Below are positions 22,715 to 32,768 of a DNA stretch of 64,000 nucleotides, piece after piece. The notes under the pieces are model-generated. The model saw nothing but the letters and a program-made list of their open reading frames with translations. It searched no databases and was not told where the DNA came from. The stretch's first letter is position 1; each line of letters starts with the position of its first letter. Location: NCBI GenBank assembly GCA_907165135.1, contig OU015568.1, forward strand, positions 5,650,501 through 5,714,500. The letters are read 5' to 3'. A program made the position numbers and the translations under genes. The stretch is from Oikopleura dioica. Lineage: Eukaryota; Chordata; Appendicularia; Copelata; Oikopleuridae.

Positions 22715-23381
22715 GATAAGGTCTGACAAAACTGGAGGCGAACTTTTAGTCGATCGAGGTTTTATTGAATTTGAATGTTTTTGGCAGGGCAAAAATCACT
22801 TATAAAGGGAGTCAGAGTCAGTCAGGTGTTTCAAAGTGGGGAAATAAGTCAGTTGTTTATGATTGCAATCGTCGATTCGTCACGTCGATAACTGTAATCG
22901 GGTCAGCGCACATTAAAATAGGACAGAATAAGGGGTTTTGTACAAGTCAGATCAAAATAAGTAAGAAATATGTAAAATATTACTCAAATTTTACAAAAGT
23001 CGAAATATCTTATATACGTGGCGAGCAAGTAAGAAATTTGTAAAACATTACTAAAATTTTACAAAAATCTCTTGGATGTCTATGTGGCGTTTAAGTAAGA
23101 GATTTGTAAAAATTACTAAAATTTTACAAAAGTCGGAATAACTTACGTCTGTGGCGAATGAGTAAGAAATTTGTAAAATATTACTAAAATTTTACAAAAA
23201 TCTCTATGAATGTCTAAGTGGCGCAAAAGTAAGAAATTTGTAAAAAATTACTAAAATTTTACAAGTGTCAAAATAATAACTGAGAGTGGCGAGTAAGTAA
23301 GAAATTTGTAAAAATTACAAAAATTTTACAAAGTTGTCAGCTTGTGAGATTTTATATTTGCCGGTTCGCTCAGTCGTGTCA
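22714..23381 (-). repeat. 5' LTR of the Tor element
   Basis: 668 bp, colinear with 14571-15241, with the same internal tandem hairpin units. Near-identity of the pair indicates recent insertion. In the sense direction its last base forms the A of a gag ATG whose TG comes from the adjoining primer-binding-type sequence. Confidence 0.85.
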
Positions 23382-24194
23382 GTGGGTATTTACTTAACCC
23401 TCTGCTACTAGATTCATACTTTTTCACAAAGTTTCCGAAAAGTTAGAAGACCGAAAATCAAGAAAGAATGACGGTTCTTTCGGCGGCGCCATTGTTCAAG
23501 TCTAGAGAAAAAGACAATGGCGCGCCGCAAAACAATAGAAAAGAAGCGCAGCGAGGGCTGACTTCACTTTTTCTTTCCCATTTTCTAGCGGCAAATAACA
23601 ACATTTTTATAATTTTAAAGCCGAAGATCTATTTAAAAAAGGTTGAAATTTTATAAAATCAAAAAATTTTTGAGAATTTTCAATGTTAAGTTTTCCTTAA
23701 AAGCATTGAAAGCGCGCGTAGCATTCAGGATGCTACGCGCTCGGCAACGGGTTAAAGAGGTTATATGTTTTCTCAAATCCCTCCAAAATTAAAGTTTCCG
23801 AAAATTGGTTTAGTCGTAAATAAAATCCTTTCCGAAATTAAGCTCGATCGCAAAAGCGAAATCGAAAACGTAGTTTTGAATAAAAATTCTTTCATCAAAG
23901 ACGAATCCATTTCCAAAATACTCACACTCATCATTAATAAGTCCATCTGTATTTGTATATGAAGGATCATCAGAAGCAAATAATTGTGAATAACAGAGAG
24001 ATCTGCCCTCATATTTAACAAGAGAACCGATCCATTCACTTCCAACAGTCAAAAATTTCCCATCCGCTTCCAGTAAAATTGAATACATGGTGTTCGAAAG
24101 AGCAATGCTTCTGGAAACGAGAATCAGCATCAGTCGTCCAACATCTATCTTTCGTCGAGTTACAATTAGGGCCGACGCGTAAAAATCAACCCCT

Positions 24195-24782
24195 AGAAAG
24201 CATCAACGCAGAGAGCTGAAACTTCGGGACATTATGTAGTTCGACCCAACTAAAATTGCTTTTGAAAATTTTTGGTCAGGTCACGTGGTCACGTGATACA
24301 GGCCTCCGAAAAGCTAGAAAAGCTTGACGACCTTGAACGCCTGGTCAACGTCGATCAGCTCATACCTCAGAAGAAAGAGTTCAAAAATTATTTTTAATGA
24401 GCAAATAATATTTTTGGTGGTGCAATCACGTGAGGCAGAAGAGCTCGTTCAAACGTCCAAAGCGGCTGTTCTCAATGAACCCATGAAAGCTTGATTTTTC
24501 CATATTTTTACCAATTTTTTGGGGCTTTTGTACCTTCTATCGCCTCACGTGATTGCGCCACCAAAAATATTATTTACCCTATAAGAATTACTTTTTGAGC
24601 TCTTTCTTCTGAGGTATGAGCTGATCGACGTTGACCAGGCGTTCAAGGTCGTCAAGCTTTTGCTTTTCGGAGGCCTGTATCATGTGACCACGTGACCAGA
24701 CCAAAAAATTTTCAATAGCAATTTTAGTTGGGTCGAACTACATAATGTCCCGAAGTTTCAGCTCTCTACGTTGATGCTTTCT
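24195..24782. mobile_element. Foldback element with about 250-bp arms (intronic)
   Basis: Arms beginning AGAAAGCATCAACG are mirrored at 24769-24782. They stay similar inward through CTTCGGGACATTATGTAG, GACCTTGAACGCCTGGTCAA and CACGTGATTGC-type segments. It lies between two exons of copy BC, where the paralog has a short intron. No clear target duplication. Confidence 0.65.
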
Positions 24783-25980
24783 TGTATTGTAACTTATAAT
24801 TAAAACTTTAAATTTAAAGCCTTCTTTATCAATTATATAACTCGTTCCAGTGGGATGACGTGAACTGGGTCCAAGTCTCTGAGCTCTGCCGGCAGTGCAA
24901 AGTCTCCTTTTTCCAGCCTTTTTCCAATTCTTCGTTCTTCCTTATTCGATTAAGAGCAACTGCTGTCGAAAGCTTGATCCACTTTTCGCCCATTCGAACA
25001 CTCATTAGATAGAAAACTCCATTGAAGCTGATCGAAGATACTTTTGCGTTGAAGTGATTGCTTGCAATGTAACCCTGTGCTTCTTCGAAGCGGTTCAAAT
25101 TGTAATTGAGGGCGTAGTAGAAGCATTTATCGGATTTTCCAGTTGGAGAGCTTTTTGGTGGTCGAAAACGATATAAAATCGTCGATAAGTCAAGTCTTGA
25201 TTTTTAAGATATTTTGACCATTTTCAGATGACGATGACGGGAAAAGTCTTTCTGTCTTTGTCTTTCAGGCGAATTTCAATGAAATGAGTTCCGATCGATG
25301 ATCCGAAATGAAACACGAAGAGGCCTCTTAACATAAAAGTACTTGACAAGTCTGAATAAGGGTACTATTTACATGAATTTGAGTCGATTCGGAATATTAA
25401 TCGGAGCATCGCCGTTTTCTCTTATTCTCATCAAATTTCCGATTGCATCGACCAAGTAATGCTCGCCATTCAGAAAAGTGGCGCCGGTTGACTCTTGCGA
25501 TTTGAATTAATTATTTTTTAAATTTGGATTTATATTATGTATCAATGAGAAATCAAAAAAAAATTATCACAGATAAGTTATCAACAAACCCGTTCATAAG
25601 AAAACAAAAAGCCGTTAGCATTTATATTCTTTGCTCCGGTTTTGCGATTAAAATCGGCCAAAAGAATCGGAAAACTTTCTTTTTCAATCTGTCGGCCTAT
25701 CCAACGACCAGTTATCAGCTCAATATTCCCGTTTACTTCTTGAGAAATAATCGTTGACGCAGTTGACGTTGATGAAGTGGAACTTTGGGAAGTCGATGTT
25801 GAAAAAGTTGAGGTCGACAAAGAAGAAGTTGGGAGTTCAGATGTAGACAATGTTTTCGGTGACTCAGTCGGCCATATATTCCCGTTTGATTCCTGGGGAA
25901 TAATCGTTGACGCAGTCGACGTTGCTGAAGTTGGATTTTCAGAAGTCGATGTTGAAAAAGTTGAGGTCGACAATGTGTAT

Positions 25981-26215
25981 GGCGCTGAGGTTATGCATGC
26001 ATAACCAGGTTATGCACTCTTAATAAAAATCATATTAATTGATATGTAACAGATAGTTCAAGTGCGCTTCGCGCCTGATCTTAGAGAAAAATCGTTTTTA
26101 AGTCTTTTGGAACCAATCTAGCCTCAAATTGCTCCAATTTAAATCGAGAATGCATAACCAGGTTATGCAAAATCCAGGAAAATGCATAACCTGGTTATGC
26201 CATAACCTCAGCGCC
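25981..26215. mobile_element. Inverted-repeat insertion in the Ser/Thr-linker exon of copy BC
   Basis: GGCGCTGAGGTTATG starts the element and is inverted at its end. GCATAACC(A/T)GGTTATGC palindromes lie inside each arm. On the minus strand it introduces a stop into the linker reading frame. No target duplication was recognised. Confidence 0.6.
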
Positions 26216-28290
26216 CGACACCCGGTCGACAAAGAAGAAGTTGGAAGTTCAGACGTTGTCAATGTAGTCGGTGATCTAGTTGGCCACACACTATCTTCCA
26301 GTTTTTGCAAATCAAAAACCGGAATCAATTTTTGACGCGACTCAAACTTCTCACATTCATAAAAAGGGCAAGGGCAGCCATTTTTACAGTACTTTTGAGT
26401 TGGGCACACGTCGCCGGCGGAATCAGAAGACCGAGTTAGTTCAAAGCAAATCGATTCACAGGGCGAAATAGGGTTTGTCCTTGTTGATCGCAAAACGAGA
26501 TTTTCTGAGCAAAGATGACGGCAGATTTTTTGATCGTAAAAACGCTTCTTCTGACAGCGGATTAGATTCACAACGTTTTCGTCTTTTGAAAAACAAGAGG
26601 CTCGGATTTAGGCTGCTCGATTTGGGAAACGGGCTCTGGAAGAATGAATTCTTCAGTTTCATGACATTGTTTCATCAAATGGCCGCAATAATCCATTTCA
26701 GCAATTTTGACGCATTTTTTGTAGTTTCGGTGGCACGTCGAAGTCAGAAAAGTAGATACTCCTCGTGACCTTTGAAGCGAGTACCAGTTCGCTGAAACAT
26801 GTTAATAAAGAAGAAGGAAAGCAAAACGCACTGATGAGGATGATGGTTATCCAGAAGATCGAGCCGGTTCCAAGATAGAATCGCTGCTGCGGAGGCGTAG
26901 CGAAACCATGTTCTTCGGGAGACAATTTTGTTTTGATCGATTTCATCTTTGGTGGTTTCTTTGAGAGGTTATCTGAGTGTATACTGTTTTATATAGTTTT
27001 TTAGATAGATTGGCTCTAAAATAGACAACCAATCCTTCAAGTCTCGTTTTCGCGTGTGAATGCTTCTCGTCGATAAAACACTTTCCGGGGACAAGTAGAC
27101 AAAATCACCTTTTTGCTTGAGAATGCCAATACAGTGACAGTCCAAACACTTTAAGTGTTTAATAAACAAAAAACATATTTCATAGTTTGTTTCTCTCTCA
27201 CCTGAATTCTAGGTTGCTCCATCTCAGTTGACTTGGCCTCTATTTCATCCTCAATAACCATATCGACTGTTCTCTAAAAGAGAAAAGAGCAAGTGTGAAA
27301 AAAGAAGTTCTGACAGAAAAAAACTCGTTTATGAGAAGAATCGGTACGCCTGCTTGTCTGACACTTGGACAGCTTGTCTCCGCATTGTTACCGGTTTCTT
27401 CGCCTCACCTTTCCCATCGCTGATTTTTGAGAAGCTTGTTGTACTCATCGACAAGGAGTACTCATCGACGTAACCGCGGCCCAGTTAAAATATTTGAATC
27501 TACGGAATCGGAAAAATCATCGAAATCGTCCGATTTCGTCCAAATCCAGCGGGTGACAAAAATGGCCGGACCAAAAATCGACGAGAGTATTTTTTACTTG
27601 TTCATTGATTGTTGTTGATTTTATTGAAATTATCAAATTTCGATCAAGGAACTTCAGTTAACATATCAGGAATATCATAAACGCCCTCATTTATGTCATG
27701 AAGGAAATTCAGCAGCAGAATATGAAAAAGCTTCGGATTGTCGAACATCGGCACTCTTTCTCGATCCTCAACTTGGGAAGGGAAAACTTCGAGCTTTGTA
27801 TTCGGCATTTTTAATCTTTTCCTGGCTTTTCAAAATTGATTCTGAGGGTCGAAGAGCATTGTTATTGAAAGCCATTCATATCACGATCATAAAGTCTTCT
27901 TCCAGCACCATCGCTGGCCCTGACAATGGTCAGGTTTGGAATCAGCATTTGCACGTAATTTTCTTTCGGAAAGGCATGAGTAGACATTGGCGCCAAACTT
28001 ATCCATCCTCGAATTTTGTCGTCTGAAGCATGCTTATGAATCCAGCCGATTGCGTATCGATGCGTCACGGAAGCAGTCAAAATAACAGGTCTTTTAGAAA
28101 GATTTTTAACAGAGAAAATGTCTGGTAGACAGTCTCTTAGACAGGCCAAGCTGGGCAGATCAAAACTTCAAGAATCCTTCCTGTCAAGCTTGAGTTTCTT
28201 CATCATCTCATCAAAGAACGCAATATTTACATCAGCTTTTTCATCATCCGGCAAAGACTCTACTCCTTCCTTCAGCCCGGTTGCCACCAG

Positions 28291-29884
28291 CAGAGTTCGA
28301 AATTTTTGCGGCTCCCGGGCAAGGGGGCGGCGGGCGGGCGGGCACGGGCAGAATATTTAAGATTCCCGGGGGCAAAAACGGTCACGGGCACAAAAACGAA
28401 TTTTCCCGCGAGCCAAGCGGGCACGGGCACTATAACAAATTTTCCCGCGGGCAGATACGGGCACGGGCATGAATGAGAAGATTCCCGCGGGCATAAACGG
28501 GCACGGGCGGTTTGCCCGCGTTCCCGCACGAAATATTCCCGAGGGCAGCCCGGGGGAACATTTTTTTCTACTGCTAAATCTCAAGCCTATTTTTCAAAAT
28601 AAGAAAATAAAATAAAAACGACCCTGAATCAATTCGGATTTTTAAATCGCAAGTTTTAGGAGCTAGTTAGAAACTACGACCGAATGGTCTCCGTTTCCCC
28701 AACTTTGGGAAACGGCGACTTGGGCAAACGGCGATGTGAATTAGTTTAAATTGATTGATCATATAACTTTTATTGTCTTCTTCACAGTCAATCCCGGCTT
28801 CACTTATTTCAATCCCGGCTTCAAAAACTTCGATCCTAGCTTTTCAGACGTCAATCTTGGTGGCTCAAACTTGAATCCTGGCATCTCCAGCGTCAATCCC
28901 GGCTTCTTCAATGCTGATCCGGGCGTCACTTACTTCAATCCAAGCTTCTCAAACGTCACTCCCGGCTTCTCAGTTGTCAATCATCGCTTCTCGAATGTCG
29001 ATCATGGCTTCTTCAAGATAAAATTGGCGTTGAAAAAGCCGAGATGGAGATGGATGAAGCCGGGATCGACGTTGGAGAAGTCGGGATCGACGATGGAGAA
29101 ATCGGGATTGACGTCGAAGAACCCGGGATGGACATTGGAGAAGCCATATTTGAAGTCGGTGAAGCGAGAATTGCCAATTATGAATTGGCGATGGAGAAGC
29201 CATAATTGATATAGTGTCGATGATATTGGAGAAAACATGATTGATGTTGGTGAAGCCAGGATTGGCGTTGAGGAAGCCAGGATTGACATTAAAAAAGCCA
29301 AATAATGTCTAATGATCAATTAAATTAATTAATTAAATATAAACTTTTTTCAGATCGCCGTTTGCCCAAGATCTCCGTTTCTCCAAGTTGGGCAAACCAA
29401 TATAGACCCTCGAACACCACATTTTTTTAGAATCAGCAGTAAATTTCAAAAACTTTGACGGTTTAAAATTCTAGAGAACTCCACTTCCGATCGATTTGTA
29501 AAGGTACATAATGTTCGGGGGCCTATAAGGCGGAAATGGGGTGGAAAACTTCGTTACCCTTAAAAAAAGCACGTCATAACAGTTCTGTATGCAGATTAGT
29601 TTTCAATATACTCCCTCAAGTATTTGGTGTCTATTTCCACGCTATTTAAAGAGTTTAAACACTTTTTCATAAGGGGCATTGAATCTGCCCGTGCCCGTTT
29701 AAGCTCGCGGGAATCTTGCCCGTGCCCGAATTTGCCCGCGGGAATATTTTTTATTGTGCCCGTGCCCGCTTGGCCCGCGGGAAAATTCGTTTTTTTGCCC
29801 GTGACCGCTTTTGCCCTCGGGAATTTTCACTTTTTTGCCCGTGCCCGTATCTTCCCCCGGGCAAACGCGGGATTTCGAACTCTG
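28291..29884. mobile_element. hAT-like 1.6-kb element in the ABHD14 exon
   Basis: The termini CAGAGTTCGAAAT form inverted repeats. Exact 8-bp flanks GCCACCAG lie at 28283-28290 and 29885-29892. Arms are built of inverted GCCCGTGCCCG/CGGGCACGGGC repeats (28300-28560, 29690-29870). The centre (about 28690-29395) is a separate foldback module of AATCCCGGCTTC repeats. No transposase. Removing the element and one flank copy restores the host frame. Confidence 0.88.
28690..29395. repeat. AATCCCGGCTTC foldback module (first copy)
   Basis: Outer inverted arms contain GGGAAACGGCGACTTGGG and GGGCAAACGGCGAT. The left half has tandem repeats around AATCCCGGCTTC and the right half the inverse, GAAGCCGGGATTGA. 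An ORF at 28751-29209 that reads as NPGF repeats follows from the tandem repeat and is not treated as a gene. A sister copy sits in the GCN2 insertion. Confidence 0.7.
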
Positions 29885-30114
29885 GCCACCAGACCTGGCA
29901 TATTCACAGCAACGGGGTCGAAACCAAACTCAACTGAAAAGCGAATGAAAAGAAACAAGAAAATCCCGGACATGCCTAGTTTCTGCATTGTTCCCATCCA
30001 CTCCCATGTTTCAGACGCCCAGTCCGGCCCATGGAGAAGAATTATTGGAACGGGATGTCGTTTCTGCTCCTAGAATCGCTTAAAATCAATATCTACTCAT
30101 TACTTGCGCTCTAG

Positions 30115-30224
30115 AACCTGTGTAGAAGGCCTGAGTCAGGATTTGAAAGATCTCTCATGAAAAGCCGCGTAGCGGCTTTCATAAAAGATATTTTAGACCC
30201 TGACTCAGGTTCTCGACACAGGTC
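30115..30224. repeat. CTGAGTCAGG palindrome element (ABHD14 intron)
   Basis: Ends ACCTGTGTAGAAGGCCTGAG and CTGACTCAGGTTCTCGACACAGGT pair with each other, with an AAGCCGCGTAGCGGCTTT hairpin in the middle. It lies between the second and third exons. Confidence 0.75.
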
Positions 30225-31018
30225 GCTGAACCAAGCCCTTCTGCTTACATAAAAATCAGGATCAGTTGAAACCGCCCTTCTGTAGGTAATGTTGAAACCT
30301 TGAAGATCAATGAACTTTGTCTCTACTTTGACGGGGTCGTAGTTGCCGTAGACTTTCTTCCTGAAAGGAGAGGTGAGTAAGCTATAGAAATAAAGCATCA
30401 ACTGGGGGTATTTCTTCGCATCAGAAGGGACAGCGGCGGTGAATTCGTGGTAGGTTGCGCCTTTTTGAGTCGATTTTGATGATTTTGGACTGTTTTTCCG
30501 TGATTTGAAAATAAGAAAATTCAAGAAAATCTGTCGAATGTAAAATTTGAAGTTAGTTTTTTCTCGGTTTTTTAATCACAATCCTAAAAACGCATAAAAC
30601 AACAATGATCGAAATAAAAAGAAAGGGAAGAATAAAATTTTTCATTTTTTCTTTATTTTGAAAAGAAAGAAAACCGCGCTCCGAGCAAACGGTCCGGATT
30701 AGTGAAGGGTTTTGAATTACCCCGGCGATTTTACTAGCCCCAGAATGACTTTTCAAACGATTTGAGCGAAAAAATTCTTAGCCAAATAGAAAAACTGAGA
30801 TTTGGAGTCCCGGGATAGGAACTGCCTCGCGATGATATTTACTCGCAGTTCTGATAAACATCCGCACACAAATAGAGCCAGAATTTACGCATCGAATCTG
30901 TTCGTTCCGAAAATTGAATAATTAGAGGCTCCTTGAAAAAATGTTGTTCCGAGACAGTTCTTCTGATATTTCACTTTGGTAAGAAAATTGAAGGAAAAAG
31001 GTTGAATTGAGCTCGGAA

Positions 31019-31121
31019 ACCTGTGTAAAAAACCTGAATCAGGGTCTTAAAATGCCGATGATTGTAATTTAAACATTTGCGAAGCCTGAAAACCCTGACT
31101 CAGGTTTTCTCCACAGGTTTC
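31019..31121. repeat. CTGAGTCAGG palindrome element
   Basis: AACCTGTGTAAAAAACCTGA at the left and CTGACTCAGGTTTTC with CCACAGGTT at the right. It lies just upstream of the membrane-protein exon at 31.2 kb. Confidence 0.7.
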
Positions 31122-31196
31122 AAAGCTAAGAAATCGAGAAGACCCACTTTGGAAGAAGTTCTTTTTTTCATTCAAATTCAAAAACAAAAATTTTAG

Positions 31197-31495
31197 CTTG
31201 AAAGGTGACGACACAGATGCTTGCTTTTGGATCATCAACATCACGCTGCCAAGTAAATACTCTCCAAAAAGGCTTGCCCTTTACTCTTTTCCCCCTTTTT
31301 AGTCCTTTACTCGCTAATCTGCGCCTTCGCCGTCGGAAAGACTTTCCGCGACAAGCGCGCTCTCGACAAACTTCAGATGGCAGAAGCAATGGGCGGCAAT
31401 GAAGAAGCTGCCGCTGAAAATCCAGCTTTTGATGACATCGAAAAATCAGCTGAGAAAAGAGCTGAAATTGAAAATCATGATGATACTGAATTTTA
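31197..31495 (+). CDS. 3' exons of a small single-pass membrane protein (partial)
   Basis: After an acceptor (AAATTTTAG, 31196) the exon reads into a membrane segment that continues across a 65-bp GT-AG intron (about 31252-31316): FWIINITLP, then ILYSLICAFAVGKTF. A short cytoplasmic tail follows, rich in Asp, Glu, Ala and Lys (EAAAENPAFDDIEKSAEKRA), ending with TAG at 31493-31495. AATAAA follows at about 31511. Upstream exons were not found. A broken copy of the tail occurs at 2171-2290. No family is recognised. Confidence 0.5.
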
Positions 31496-31637
31496 GCTTG
31501 AATTTTATTTAAAATAAAGAGCAATCTATAAAATCACATTTTTATTTGCATCTATTTTTTTTCGGGAGAAGACAGTTTTTACAAAGTAACAACTTTTCCT
31601 TTCGAATAGGTTCTTGTTTTGAAGCAATGTCGAGTTT

Positions 31638-32294
31638 TTACTTCCTTGCTATCTTCGATTGACCCAGCTGATTCGAAGCCAGCATCTTTAAAAAAGCCAA
31701 TGAGAAGCTGTAATACAGTAAAATAAAGTAACCTAAAGTCAAAGACCAAAGAGACCCCCATCTTTTTTCCATCCCGCTTTTTCGGTCGTCAAGGAGTTCA
31801 CTCTTGGCTCTTTTTTGCACATGAGCCTCCTTTTTGCCATCTTGTGTGGCATTTTGCTCATTCAGGATTTCTTCTTTTTCAGGGGAAAAGATTTTTTTCT
31901 CAAGCTCAGCTCTCAAAAGCTTATTTTTTCTTCAAAAAATCGAATTTTTTCGCTTACAAACCTCATTTTGCTCCTCAATTTGATGAAAATTCAGTTTCAA
32001 ATTTTCAACCAGGTCTTCCAAGTCGTCGATTCTCTTCTCCAATTTTGCTGATTTTCTCTCTGCTTCAACCCTTTTTCCTTCCGAGATTTTTAAGTCTTCG
32101 ACAAGCTCAGAAACTTGCTCATTGATGATTTCCCTTAGCTCATTTTTCGACACTTACAAAAATAAAATGAATTTTCTCGTATTTTGCCTACCTGTCGATT
32201 CATAGCCAGATGATCTTGTTGAGACGGAAATTTCAGAAAAAGAGATTTTCGACAAGCTTGACAATTTTGACTGAAGACTTGGGTGATACGGCAT
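31638..32294 (-). CDS. Coiled-coil, tail-anchored membrane protein
   Basis: The start ATG is at 32294-32292. Exon 1 is Ser-rich (SSLSKISFSEISVSTRSSGY). A 47-bp GT-AG intron with donor CAG|GTAGGC leads to a long coiled coil (ELVEDLKISEGKRVEAERKS, RIDDLEDLVENLKLNF). After a second short intron near 31925-31970 comes an acidic/basic stretch and one hydrophobic segment near the C-terminus (LTLGYFILLYYSFSLAFL) with a short tail and TAG at 31640-31638. This looks like a tail-anchored or golgin-like membrane protein. A possible 48-bp intron within the membrane segment would shorten it. Function unknown. Confidence 0.55.
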
Positions 32295-32768
32295 CTCTTA
32301 TTTTGTTGGAAAAGGTTTTTTTGAAAGTAGCTAGCTTGGGAACCGCGAAATGCGCATAATCATCATCTTGACCTTTTTGAATCCAGAAGAAAAGGAGATT
32401 TTTATGAGCTACTTATGGCGGACCTCTTGTTACGAGCTGATGAGTAGATTCTCCTTTTCATTTTTTGCTGCTTAATTTCGTCCATGACATAATTGAGAGT
32501 GTTTATGATATTCCCCATTTGCTCAATGAACATCCCCGAAGAAGATAAATGAAATCAATTTGTCGATCTCCGAAATTTTCGTCACTGGATGGTGTCCCCT
32601 AGCATCATTGCTTTGATGTTATCTTCGTTGCTTCAATAATAGCCTCTCTTGTTGATGATTATCATTTTCAAAGCAGGGGCTCTCCAGATGCACTTCCACA
32701 TGAAAATATACATCTGCCATGAGATATTTAATGCATCCTTTTTCAACCAATAATCAAAAATCCAAATA
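32295..32768. other. Divergent intergenic region
   Basis: This 474-bp spacer separates a minus-strand and a plus-strand gene and presumably holds both promoters. No TATA box or clear regulatory motif was singled out. Confidence 0.4.

Larger units (their letters stand above)
14571..23381 (-). mobile_element. Tor-like Ty3/gypsy retroelement with env, nearly complete
   Basis: An 8.8-kb element in minus orientation: 5' LTR (22714-23381), gag, pol, env, 3' LTR (14571-15241). The 5-bp target duplication GTGGG flanks it (14566-14570, 23382-23386). LTRs begin TG and end CA. Next to the 5' LTR is a TGGCGACC primer-binding-type sequence. An env reading frame after pol places it with the env-bearing Tor elements described in Oikopleura (established for that genus; assignment here is by structure). 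It lies inside an intron of the kelch-family gene. Confidence 0.88.
14450..23751. mobile_element. TTAA-flanked MITE split by the Tor retroelement
   Basis: The left end CCCGTTTCCGAGCGC and right end GCGCTCGGCAACGGG are inverted repeats with one mismatch, flanked by TTAA (14446-14449, 23752-23755). A second inverted motif, GCGTAGCAT(C)C(G/T)GAATGCTACG, lies near each end. Removing the Tor insertion leaves about 480 bp. So Tor landed in an older MITE. Confidence 0.65.
11340..23832 (-). other. 12.5-kb GA-AG intron packed with nested mobile elements
   Basis: The donor side (minus strand) reads TTCG|GAAAGG at 23833/23832 and the acceptor CAAAAG|AG at 11340/11339. The paralogous intron at 56268-56326 has the same GAAAGGATTT donor but is only 59 bp, so nearly all of this intron is inserted DNA: TTAA-flanked elements, inverted-repeat elements and a complete Tor retroelement. 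Actual splicing of such an intron is unproven. Confidence 0.55.
9611..27280 (-). pseudogene. Type II Cys-rich/kelch family gene (copy BC), split by a 12.5-kb transposon-filled intron
   Basis: The 5' half lies at 27280-23833: acidic N-terminus, CLDC motif, membrane segment (FWITIILIS near 26850), Cys-rich NGCPCPFYEC exon, Ser/Thr linker and later exons to FIQNYVFDFAFAIELNF. The 3' half lies at 11339-9611 with HVTSNPYFAFHDDVFPAF, kelch-like HAIVNGQLHLFGGF and GLYNNRPTAIGG, then GLPSGSLLTIGG. The donor at 23833 and acceptor at 11340 have matching phase and match the intron of the paralog at 56268-56326, so both halves are one gene. Insertions at 10377-10616 and 25981-26215 lie in coding sequence and break the frame, so a functional product is doubtful. 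Function unknown; probably a cell-surface protein. Confidence 0.6.
27644..30645 (-). pseudogene. ABHD14-like alpha/beta hydrolase, coding exon interrupted by a transposon
   Basis: Exons: 30645-30580 (membrane anchor ILPFLFISIIVVLCVF), 30530-30249, 30069-29976, 29933-28181 (split by the 28291-29884 insertion), 28090-27885 and 27841-27644. HPVPIILLHGPDW is the oxyanion-side loop. GFDPVAVNMPGL and PVILTASVTHRYAIGW (nucleophile Ser in TAS) match the ABHD14 family, and an N-terminal anchor resembles ABHD14A. The usual GAGH His position appears to be Arg (DRERVPMFDNP). The frame seems to slip by one base near 27797. Introns include a GC-AG (29934-29975) and a GA-AG (28091-28180). It may be a pseudogene, or the insertion may be confined to this haplotype. 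Confidence 0.7.

Noticed and set aside
24829-25500. FGF-like or beta-trefoil protein in the middle exons of the type II family
   Set aside because: A short resemblance (NGEHYLVDAIGN, DKCFYYALNYN) is too weak, and family signature residues are absent.
28751-29209. 152-codon ORF with NPGF-like repeats
   Set aside because: It is produced by an AATCCCGGCTTC minisatellite inside a non-coding foldback module; the second copy does not keep the frame.
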